Assembly: GCA_039819065.1 (NCBI GenBank)
Contig: JBCBSS010000022.1
Location: 1-63,861, forward strand
Origin: JBCBSS01 sp039819065
Lineage (GTDB): Bacteria > Bacteroidota > Bacteroidia > Cytophagales > Cyclobacteriaceae
Direction: 5' to 3'
DNA length: 63,861 nucleotides
Positions 52,564-59,271 of this stretch are shown here, one piece after another (the first letter of the stretch is position 1; each line of letters opens with the position of its first letter). Under the pieces are notes generated by a model, which did no database searches, was not told the origin of the DNA, and worked only from the letters and a program-made list of their open reading frames with translations. A program made the position numbers and the translations under genes.

Positions 52564-53000
52564 GATCCCCCGGATAAACCGTGGGATGACGCTCTGAACA
52601 CATTTCGGTATTTTATGAGGCTGTCACAAAACCTTCCTTCGAAGTCATTTCGAATGCAATGAGAAATCTATCTCTTTAATGATCTGTACATTTAAATCAA
52701 GAGAGATTCCTCCTATCGTCAAGGTAACCGACATACATAAAACCGAACTGTCATGTCGACGGAGGAGACATCTTACTCGTTATTCGAGAGATTTCTGCTT
52801 GATGCAAAACAAGCATTAAAAGAAGAGTAAGACCTCTCTCTGCATTCGAGATGACAAGCCAGAACAAGGGCGTCTAAATGAGTTTTTAAAATGTCTTCAA
52901 GCGCAAGAGATTCCTCGGATTTTCTCCTGCGCCGAAAACAGGGGAATGACGGCACCAACGTAGTTCGAAGCGTCATTGTCTGGTTTATCCAGACAATCTC
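52564..53000. repeat. Inverted-repeat-bounded element, large copy
   Basis: The left end (52564-52598) holds GGATAAACCG and GGATGACGC; the right end (52970-53000) is its near reverse complement with GCGTCATTG and GGTTTATCC. The inside holds a 149-bp segment that recurs at 53198. Isolated left ends occur at 53103 and 53429. No transposase is present. Confidence 0.6.
52732..52880. repeat. 149-bp direct repeat, copy 1
   Basis: It begins CATACATAAA and ends TCTAAATG; it differs from 53198-53346 at only about nine positions and has the same length. Confidence 0.85.
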
Positions 53001-53030
53001 GTTAGCCTAATCTTTGGAGTCTAAATCGCC

Positions 53031-53155
53031 TCGGTTGGAGTTGTCTCCAACCGGTTTGATACACCATCCAAGTCTATTTAACCATGCATTAGCGATGCCA
53101 GAGATCCCCCGGATAAACCGTGGGATGACGCTCTGAATGTAGTTCAGTGCGTCAT
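53031..53155. repeat. Direct repeat C, copy 1
   Basis: It runs from CCTCGGTTGGAG through the GGATAAACCG end to GTGCGTCATT and matches 53356-53482. The small hairpin at its start has an inverted loop relative to copy 2. Confidence 0.8.
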
Positions 53156-53197
53156 TAGATCATCTCAAAACCGGGCTTCAAAGTCATTTCCGACCGG

Positions 53198-53346
53198 CAT
53201 ACATAAACTAGAACTGTCATGTCGACGGAGGAGACATCTTACTCGTTATTCGAGAGATTTCTGCTTGATGCAAAACAAGTAGTAAAAGAAGAGCAAGATC
53301 TCTCTCTGCGTTCGAGATGACAAGCCAGAACAAGGGCATCTAAATG
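53198..53346. repeat. 149-bp direct repeat, copy 2
   Basis: Second copy of 52732-52880. Confidence 0.85.
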
Positions 53347-53355
53347 GATTTTCGC

Positions 53356-53482
53356 CTCGATTGGAGACAACTCCAACCGGTTTGATACACCATCCAAGTC
53401 TATTTACCCATTCATTAGCGATGCCAGAGATCCCCCGGATAAACCGTGGGATGACGCCATGAATGTAGTTCAGTGCGTTATT
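53356..53482. repeat. Direct repeat C, copy 2
   Basis: Second copy of 53031-53155; includes the left end at 53429. Confidence 0.8.
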
Positions 53483-53549
53483 GCCTGTACTTTCGTGTGT
53501 CATTGTCAGCCCTTCCGGGCGTCATTGCCCGGTTTATCCGAGCAATCTC
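53429..53549. repeat. Inverted-repeat-bounded element, short copy
   Basis: Left end 53429-53458 and right end 53519-53549 (GCGTCATTG, GGTTTATCC) enclose about 60 bases. Confidence 0.55.
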
Positions 53550-53612
53550 TCCGAGCCAAACGCTCTCAACCCCATCACCTTAGCCCCCAATCCATTATAT
53601 TTATAACCGACT

Positions 53613-54011
53613 ATGGAAACACCCTTCAAAATACCCGTACTAACCACTGATTCAACTCATATCTCTATTTTCAAAGAAGCTACCTTCCCCGAAACCATCC
53701 GAGGCGGTATGATCCTAACCGACCGTATCAACGCTCAAAACCTCAGATTGCGAGTAAGCGAGCCGGGCTACACTAGCGACTGGCATGTAGCCGGTGACCC
53801 CACCTTGATCATCATTCAACAAGGCACCCTCAGGGTCATATTGCAAGACGGTAGCTACAAAGATTTCAGTGCTGGGGATATGTTCATCGCCCAGGATTAC
53901 TTACCCGAAGACATCGCATTCGACCCATCAAAACATGGACACCGTGCGGAGGTGATTGGGGATGAGGTGTTGAGGGCAGTGCATGTGAAGCTGAAAAAAC
54001 GCCAGACATAA
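53613..54011 (+). CDS. Cupin-like protein
   Basis: 132 residues, soluble. A single beta-barrel pattern: RLRVSEPGYTSDWHVAGDPTLIIIQQGTLRVILQDGSYKDFSAGDMFIAQDYLP with the G-T-L-x-V and G-D-x-F turns of cupins, and a late HGHRAEVIGDEVLRAVHVKL. Metal-type histidines are few (H57 and H111-H113), so binding is uncertain. The function is unknown. Single gene between repeat DNA and the MarR region. Confidence 0.72.
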   Translation: METPFKIPVLTTDSTHISIFKEATFPETIRGGMILTDRINAQNLRLRVSEPGYTSDWHVAGDPTLIIIQQGTLRVILQDGSYKDFSAGDMFIAQDYLPEDIAFDPSKHGHRAEVIGDEVLRAVHVKLKKRQT

Positions 54012-54062
54012 TATTTCTTTATTTTTTTTCTAAAACCAGAAACTATTTTTGCTTCATAATAC

Positions 54063-54074
54063 TTGTATATACAA
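54063..54074. promoter_or_regulatory. 12-bp palindrome, probable MarR operator 1
   Basis: TTGTATATACAA, a perfect palindrome 25 bases before the MarR ATG. It is identical to the site before the DJ-1-like gene and sits at a similar distance after a T-run ending TTTTTGCT, a possible promoter -33 region. Confidence 0.7.
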
Positions 54075-54099
54075 ATCTTTTAATGAAAAGAATAAACAA

Positions 54100-54549
54100 A
54101 TGAATATAGAAGAAGAAATACAGATAAAAGATTTTAAAGACAGTCACCGACGAATGATCGTTAACCTAATGTTCACTGGGAATTATGTACACAATATGGT
54201 TTCCAAATATATCAAACCATTCGGCATCTCATTAGAACAACACAACGTACTTGGTATTCTGAGAGGTCAATACCCCTCACCTACTATGTTTACTACGATA
54301 CAATCAAGGATGTATAATCGTAACTCTAACGTTACGAGGTTGGTTGATAAATTGGTTGACCTAGGTTACGCTACCCGTGAATTAAACCCTAACCACCGTA
54401 GAAAGATGGACATCTGTATCACAGAGAAAGGGTTAAGCCTCTTAACAGAAATTGATAAAGCGATGCCAGATCTGTATGCTGAGTTTCACAGTTTAAGTGC
54501 TCAGGAAGCTGACACAGTAAGTCAACTTCTGGATAAGATGAGAGGTTAA
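54100..54549 (+). CDS. MarR-family transcriptional regulator
   Basis: 149 residues from ATG 54100; an in-frame TTG at 54049 would run through the operator. Winged helix of MarR type: ISLEQHNVLGILRGQYPSP, a recognition helix with MYNRNSNVTRLVDKLVDLGYATRE, the wing with NHRRKMDICITEKG, and dimerisation helices at both ends. The only Cys is in the wing strand, so it is not an OhrR-type peroxide sensor. Likely represses itself and the DJ-1/SnoaL operon through the two identical palindromes. Confidence 0.92.
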   Translation: MNIEEEIQIKDFKDSHRRMIVNLMFTGNYVHNMVSKYIKPFGISLEQHNVLGILRGQYPSPTMFTTIQSRMYNRNSNVTRLVDKLVDLGYATRELNPNHRRKMDICITEKGLSLLTEIDKAMPDLYAEFHSLSAQEADTVSQLLDKMRG

Positions 54550-54567
54550 ATTTTTTTGCTCAAATTA

Positions 54568-54579
54568 TTGTATATACAA
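54568..54579. promoter_or_regulatory. 12-bp palindrome, probable MarR operator 2
   Basis: Same TTGTATATACAA as at 54063, 26 bases before the ATG of the DJ-1-like gene. The flanks also agree (TTTTTGCT before, AAAT after). Confidence 0.7.
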
Positions 54580-54605
54580 ATATTATAACTATAAATTTTT
54601 TTACT

Positions 54606-55304
54606 ATGGACATTAAGAAAGTTTTATTCGTAACCACTTCCCATGATAAGCTGGGTAACACAGGAGAAAAAACAGGTGTATGGCTTGAAGAGCTTGCTTC
54701 ACCTTATTTCGTATTTAGAGACGCTGGCACGGAAGTGACTATAGCATCTCCATTGGGTGGACAGGTTCCTTTGGACCCTAAAAGCCAGTTGAAAGAATGG
54801 CAGACTGATGCCACCAGAAGATTTGAATACGACGATAAAGCGACAAAGGCATTAGCGAATTCTATCCAACTTAGCGATATATCTGCTGATGGTTACGACG
54901 CCATTTTTCTACCCGGGGGTCATGGACCTATGTGGGATTTAGGCAATAACCCGGAACTCTCGATATTGATCGAGGAATTCAACCTACAAGGCAAGCTTAT
55001 TGGTGCTGTGTGCCACGGTGTGGTCGGCCTAATAGGTGCCGAAACCAAGAATGGTTCGCCGCTGGTAAATGGCGTTCACCTCACCTCATTTACCAATACC
55101 GAAGAATCAGTGGTCGGGCTGACCGAGGTGGTCCCATTTCTACTGGAAACAGAATTGGTAAGTCTGGGAGCCGTGTACTCCAAGGCGGAGGATTTCGAAC
55201 CTTATACCGTAACTCACAATAACATCATCACCGGTCAAAACCCTGCATCTTCTGTGGTAGTGGCCGAACAAATGCTTAAGCACCAATTCGCAACTCAATT
55301 TTAA
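54606..55304 (+). CDS. DJ-1/PfpI-family (HSP31-like) protein
   Basis: 232 residues. Class-I glutamine-amidotransferase-like fold: VLFVTTSHD at the start, Glu at about 28-29 in TGVWLEELASPY, FLPGGHGPMWD, and the nucleophile elbow AVCHG with C136 and H137. This is the long HchA-like form of about 230 residues rather than PfpI. Relatives are glyoxalase III, deglycase-like or redox chaperones. It is the first gene of a unit with the SnoaL-like gene, behind a MarR-type operator, suggesting response to electrophile or oxidant stress. Confidence 0.9.
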   Translation: MDIKKVLFVTTSHDKLGNTGEKTGVWLEELASPYFVFRDAGTEVTIASPLGGQVPLDPKSQLKEWQTDATRRFEYDDKATKALANSIQLSDISADGYDAIFLPGGHGPMWDLGNNPELSILIEEFNLQGKLIGAVCHGVVGLIGAETKNGSPLVNGVHLTSFTNTEESVVGLTEVVPFLLETELVSLGAVYSKAEDFEPYTVTHNNIITGQNPASSVVVAEQMLKHQFATQF

Positions 55305-55337
55305 TTTATTTTTTAAACATAATAAACAATTCATATC

Positions 55338-55784
55338 ATGACTACATTGGAAAAAAGAAGACAAATCGCCGTAGATTTTTTTAATGCCTACAAGAACCAC
55401 GAACTAGATAAAGCCGCTGCTCTCGCTTCTGAAAATGGTACCTTCCGTTACATTCCTTTAGGTGAAAATGGAAAAGGCAAGATCAAAGGCACGGAAGGAA
55501 CAACATGGCAAGGTATTGCCTCAGCCTTAATAGGTTCTTTCCCTGACCTTACCAACGAAGTGAAAAACATTTCAATTGATGACCAAGGAAATGCTGTGGT
55601 ACAAGTATTCATAGGCGGTACTCAGGAAAGTGAAATACTTGGTATACCTAGTCAGGGTAAGCACTATAGTGTTGAGCATCTTTTTATTCTAAAAATCAAT
55701 GATGACAACCAAATAGAGGGTATCACCTGTTACTGGGATAATTGGGATTGGTTCCAGCAGATAGGTTATAATCCCGCTGCTTAG
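55338..55784 (+). CDS. SnoaL-like / ester-cyclase-type protein
   Basis: 148 residues with the NTF2/SnoaL cone fold: RRQIAVDFFNAYKNHELDKAAALASENGTFRYIPL, then GTTWQGIASALIGSFPDLTNEVKNISIDDQGNAVVQVFIGGTQ, LGIPSQGKHYSVEHLFILKIND and ITCYWDNWDWFQQIGY. Conserved His and Asp of polyketide-cyclase relatives have plausible counterparts. The reaction is unknown. It follows the DJ-1-like gene by 33 bases and is closed by a strong terminator. Confidence 0.88.
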   Translation: MTTLEKRRQIAVDFFNAYKNHELDKAAALASENGTFRYIPLGENGKGKIKGTEGTTWQGIASALIGSFPDLTNEVKNISIDDQGNAVVQVFIGGTQESEILGIPSQGKHYSVEHLFILKINDDNQIEGITCYWDNWDWFQQIGYNPAA

Positions 55785-55807
55785 AGATGTAGAACTTAAC
55801 AAACCAT

Positions 55808-55844
55808 CCTGCAATTGATCTGAATTTCAATTGCAGGTTTTTTT
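55808..55844 (+). terminator. Rho-independent terminator
   Basis: Perfect 11-bp stem CCTGCAATTGA/TCAATTGCAGG, 8-nt loop, seven T. It ends the DJ-1/SnoaL unit. Confidence 0.93.
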
Positions 55845-55969
55845 ATAATCGATCTGGAAATGCTTAAAAATGTATACTTAACAGATCTATCGGCACTGAG
55901 TAATGCATTATTCACACATTCCGTCTAGAATCATTGTATATGCTGGTTAATCCAGAAGTTCGGAACAAA

Positions 55970-56317
55970 TCAATCCACCAAAGACCTATTACTATAACTG
56001 GCCTTCTCAAAATCACGTACGTTCATGGAAATGATCGGTACATCGGGAAGTATTGCTTTTAGCGATTTCACTATGCCATCGGAAAGCTGTTTTTTCCGGT
56101 CTGTGGTTCTACCCTCCATGATGTTGGCAAAAACATGAATAAAGCTGTCTTTACCTTCTCCCAACTTAAAATGAGCAAAAGGATTAATCCTCACCTTGAC
56201 ATCTCCCTCGGCAAAAAGCCCTGAAGCCATAGCCTTGTCATAAACGGTGGTCATAATGATTTCGGGTGACTGTAGTGCTAATACATTTTCGGAGCAATCT
56301 ATTACAAAGTGGGGCAT
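55970..56317 (-). CDS. 5-carboxymethyl-2-hydroxymuconate isomerase-like tautomerase
   Basis: 115 residues. MPHFVIDCSENV exposes a catalytic Pro2 after Met removal, the hallmark of the tautomerase superfamily. KVRINPFAHFKLGEGKDSFIHVFANIMEGRTTDRKKQLS follows the CHMI (HpaF) pattern with two beta-alpha-beta units. In E. coli it works in homoprotocatechuate breakdown, but no other genes of that pathway are seen here, so the substrate may differ. Single gene. Confidence 0.87.
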   Translation of the reverse strand: MPHFVIDCSENVLALQSPEIIMTTVYDKAMASGLFAEGDVKVRINPFAHFKLGEGKDSFIHVFANIMEGRTTDRKKQLSDGIVKSLKAILPDVPIISMNVRDFEKASYSNRSLVD

Positions 56318-56487
56318 GGAAATGATCGTTTTTTAAACGCTGCAAATGTATACTACTTATCAATAAAGTACTAACCTCCTACCCCATAGCAACTTACCTT
56401 TCGTTTTTCTGGAATTTCTCGGTTTATCCAGTTAATTTATGTTTCTGAGCTTCGCACCGAGAAGCATCAAAACTTAGGTTATACAAT

Positions 56488-58257
56488 ATGAAATGCTACA
56501 AAGGGGGATTATTCATTCTATGCTACTTGATGTTTGTCACTTCATTTGGGCAAACCCATAAGTCCATCTTTAAAAAAGGGCAGGAAGCTTATAACCAAAG
56601 TAATTACAAAGAAGCCCTGAACCTTTTCAACCAGGCCATTGCCAAAAACAAGAGCAAAACCCCGATTTCCTTTCAAAGCAAGGTGGTTTACACGCATTGG
56701 CGAGGAGCTACTTTTTGTAGAATAGGTCGTTATGAAGAGGCATTAAAAGATCTCACTTTTTGCATCAAAAACAGGAAAGAATTCCAACAACAGGAAGATC
56801 TAACCAGGACGTGGGTGCCCGTTATAAATTCGTCGGATTACTATTGGCGTGGCTATGCGCATTTCCATTTGAAAAACTACTTGTCATCCATAGATGATCT
56901 CGATCAATCCATTCGTGTCGATCCCAACAGCCTGTGGTCGCATGTTTATAAGGGAGAGAGCTTGCTGGCTTTAGGTAAGTATCCCGAAGCGAACAAATCC
57001 TTTACTCAGGCCATACTTAACGGCAATGAAACCGCTTTTGTGTATAGTTCAAAAGGGAGGACTTACTATAAAATGAAAGATTACAATGAGTCACTCAAGA
57101 ATTATCAAAAGGCTTATGAGAAAGAGCCAAATACATTGAGTCACTTGGCTTCTACAGCCATGCCGCTGGCACACATGGGGCAATACGATCAGTCATTAGA
57201 AGCTTTGGAAAAGGTAATCAGCCAAGACAACAGCAACCCCTACTATCTCTTCATGAAAGCCAGGGTGCACGGTATTTTCAACAAAAGGCATGAAGCCATT
57301 CAAAGCATGGAAGCAGCCTTTAAAGAAGGTTTCGAAGATTGGGATTCCTTTGCTACCTATTTCAACGACTTCGGAAGCCTCAAAAGCGACCCTCGTTTTC
57401 TACAACTGCTGATTGAAAACAATGCTATGGTTGGCGTGATGCAATCCTCTGGCAACAAAGACCTATTGGCTAATTTGACCTCGCAAAAAGCCAGAAATGT
57501 CACTTATATTGAGATCGTACAATCAGAAGAGAATAGCGATAGTGAAGTGGCTGCATCCAATACCACCAGTGACTACGAACACAAATATGCGTTGGTGATC
57601 GGTAATTCCAACTATGGCAAGGCACCACTCAAAAATGCCGTTAATGATGCTTTGTTGATGAGCAGCGAACTGAAAAGCTCGGGATTCGATGTGATAGACT
57701 ATTATGACCTTAGCCGCGCTGATCTTAGAAAAGCGATACGTGACTTCGGGGATAAAATCAAGGATCAGGAAGGGGTTGCTTTGTTCTACTATGCCGGGCA
57801 TGGGTTGCAAAGTGGCGGGTCTAATTTCCTCGTACCGGTGGAGGCGGATATTCAATACGATTATGAGATCGAAGACGCCTGCGTCAATATGAATCACATT
57901 CTTAGAATGATGCAAGAGTTCAATAGCCAAATGAACATCGTGATCCTGGATGCCTGTAGAAATAACCCATTCGGTTCAGCTTCAAGGTCTACCAGTCAGA
58001 AAGGGCTAGCCAAGCCAGAAATAGCACCTACTGGAACCATTATCGCTTTTGCCACCGCCCCGGGAAGCACCGCCAGCGATGGAGATGGCAGTAATGGCCT
58101 TTACACCTCTGAACTGGTCAAAGCCATGCGCATCAAGGGGCTCACTATAGAAGAGGTCTTCAAACAAGTGCGCATCAATGTCCTCAAGCTATCCGACCAA
58201 CAACAGAACCCCTGGGAGAACTCTTCGCTGGTTGGGGATTTCTATTTTAGGAGGTGA
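56488..58257 (+). CDS. Exported TPR-caspase (peptidase C14) protein
   Basis: 589 residues. Signal peptide (about 1-21), TPR repeats (about 24-310; GQEAYNQSNYKEALNLFNQAI, SLWSHVYKGESLLALGKYPEANKSFTQA, AFVYSSKGRTYYKMKDYNESLKNYQKA) and, after a Ser/Asn linker, a caspase-like domain (about 365-589). That domain has KYALVIGNSNYGKAPLKNAVNDA, catalytic H438 in YYAGHG, C490 in LDACRNNPF and WENSSLVGDFYF at the end. Both dyad residues are intact. It probably acts in the periplasm; the cleavage target is unknown. Confidence 0.92.
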   Translation: MKCYKGGLFILCYLMFVTSFGQTHKSIFKKGQEAYNQSNYKEALNLFNQAIAKNKSKTPISFQSKVVYTHWRGATFCRIGRYEEALKDLTFCIKNRKEFQQQEDLTRTWVPVINSSDYYWRGYAHFHLKNYLSSIDDLDQSIRVDPNSLWSHVYKGESLLALGKYPEANKSFTQAILNGNETAFVYSSKGRTYYKMKDYNESLKNYQKAYEKEPNTLSHLASTAMPLAHMGQYDQSLEALEKVISQDNSNPYYLFMKARVHGIFNKRHEAIQSMEAAFKEGFEDWDSFATYFNDFGSLKSDPRFLQLLIENNAMVGVMQSSGNKDLLANLTSQKARNVTYIEIVQSEENSDSEVAASNTTSDYEHKYALVIGNSNYGKAPLKNAVNDALLMSSELKSSGFDVIDYYDLSRADLRKAIRDFGDKIKDQEGVALFYYAGHGLQSGGSNFLVPVEADIQYDYEIEDACVNMNHILRMMQEFNSQMNIVILDACRNNPFGSASRSTSQKGLAKPEIAPTGTIIAFATAPGSTASDGDGSNGLYTSELVKAMRIKGLTIEEVFKQVRINVLKLSDQQQNPWENSSLVGDFYFRR

Positions 58258-58267
58258 GACTCGTGCC

Positions 58268-58292
58268 TTTGTTGGTGTTTTTCACCAACAAA
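58268..58292 (+). terminator. Hairpin after the TPR-caspase gene
   Basis: TTTGTTGGTG-TTTTT-CACCAACAAA, a perfect 10-bp stem ten bases after the stop. A near copy lies at about 59023-59045, so it may be a repeat rather than a true terminator. Confidence 0.5.
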
Positions 58293-58347
58293 ACTGATCA
58301 CAGTGTCTGCAGAAACAAGGTTCTTCTTTTGAGGCTACCATAGAAAA

Positions 58348-58371
58348 CCGCCAGGTGGAAACACCTGGCGG
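58348..58371. repeat. GAAA-loop hairpin repeat, copy 1
   Basis: CCGCCAGGTG-GAAA-CACCTGGCGG, perfect stem with a GNRA-type loop. Copies 2 and 3 at 58584-58607 and 59099-59122 differ by one or two bases. Confidence 0.8.
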
Positions 58372-58379
58372 CACCGATA

Positions 58380-58544
58380 GATCCCCCAGATAAACCGTGG
58401 GATGACGCCATTAATGTAGTTTGTGCGTTTCGACGTTGGTTGTAACAATCGCATGACTCTATGTGTGAGACAAACACAAATGCTCAGAAATGATAAGGTG
58501 AACGTGGTTCCGTGCGTCATTGTCCGGTTTATCCGGACAATCTC
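58380..58544. repeat. 165-bp inverted-repeat-bounded element
   Basis: Left end 58380-58409 and right end 58514-58544 are near reverse complements (GATAAACCG facing CGGTTTATC). The inside is shared with 58839-59000 (GTAGTTTGTGCGTTTCGACG and following). Confidence 0.7.
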
Positions 58545-58583
58545 TTTGTGCCTTTGTTGGCGTTCTTAGACAGTTCGGGAAAA

Positions 58584-58607
58584 CCGCCAGGTGGAAACAC
58601 CTGGCTG
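58584..58607. repeat. GAAA-loop hairpin repeat, copy 2
   Basis: Same design as 58348-58371, with one changed base in the right arm. Confidence 0.75.
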
Positions 58608-58838
58608 CACTGACAACACAGCAGTCATTCTGTAAGAATCCTATTAGCTATGACATGCATAACTCAATGCCGTAAGGCATAGGCTTCTAGCACTGCCATT
58701 CAGCTTTTTCAAAATGTAAAACTCCATACCAGGCACTTGCCAATAAGATTCTTTCAGAAGGACGGAGAAGAGAAGGATTGATGATTATTGCCATCGTTTG
58801 TGTCTGCACAAACGATTAAATCGACCGCGCAGCTATAT

Positions 58839-59000
58839 ATCCCCAGATATACCGTGGGATGACGCTACTTATGTAGTTTGTGCGTTTCGACGTTGGTTGT
58901 AACAATCTCATGCCTCTGTATAAGACGAGCGCAAGAGGCTAGGGAATGTTAAGGTGAACGTAATTCCGTGCGTCATTGTCCGGTTTATCCGGACAATCTC
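58839..59000. repeat. 162-bp inverted-repeat-bounded element
   Basis: Second copy of the 58380-58544 element. The ends are close to those at 52564, 53103 and 53429. Confidence 0.7.
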
Positions 59001-59098
59001 CTTACTAATCCCATTATGCCTGTGTTGGTATTTTCACCAACAAAACTGACCACAATACTTGTTGGAGAAAACGCCAACAAGGGCAAGAGAGGTCAAAA

Positions 59099-59122
59099 CC
59101 GCCAGGTGGAAACACCTGGCTG
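59099..59122. repeat. GAAA-loop hairpin repeat, copy 3
   Basis: Third copy; the same CTGCACCGATA flank as copy 1 (there CGGCACCGATA). Confidence 0.75.
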
Positions 59123-59220
59123 CACCGATATAGCCGAAGCTACGTACAGCGAACAATCCTACAAGACTGTTCATTTTACGCTTATGCGACTAAATCAGCA
59201 CATAGTCACTCTATCTGACA

Positions 59221-59249
59221 TTGATGATGCTTAATTATTTCTAACTTTG
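59221..59249 (+). promoter_or_regulatory. Bacteroidota-type promoter
   Basis: TTG (59221) and TAACTTTG (59242-59249) are separated by 18 bases, matching the TTG/TAnnTTTG promoter of this phylum. Transcription would start near 59256, 16 bases before the helicase ATG. Confidence 0.65.
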
Positions 59250-59271
59250 ATGCTATTTCTAATCACTAAGC

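Noticed and set aside
53246..53503. Minus-strand frame of 85 codons in the repeat region
   Set aside because: It spans two repeat families; its composition follows the palindromes, not codon use.
52524..53612. Possible CRISPR array
   Set aside because: Repeats are long, irregularly spaced, inverted as well as direct, and have no constant spacers; no cas genes are near.
58968..59234. 88-codon frame between the TPR-caspase and helicase genes
   Set aside because: It runs through an inverted-repeat element and a GAAA-loop hairpin and has no recognisable protein features.
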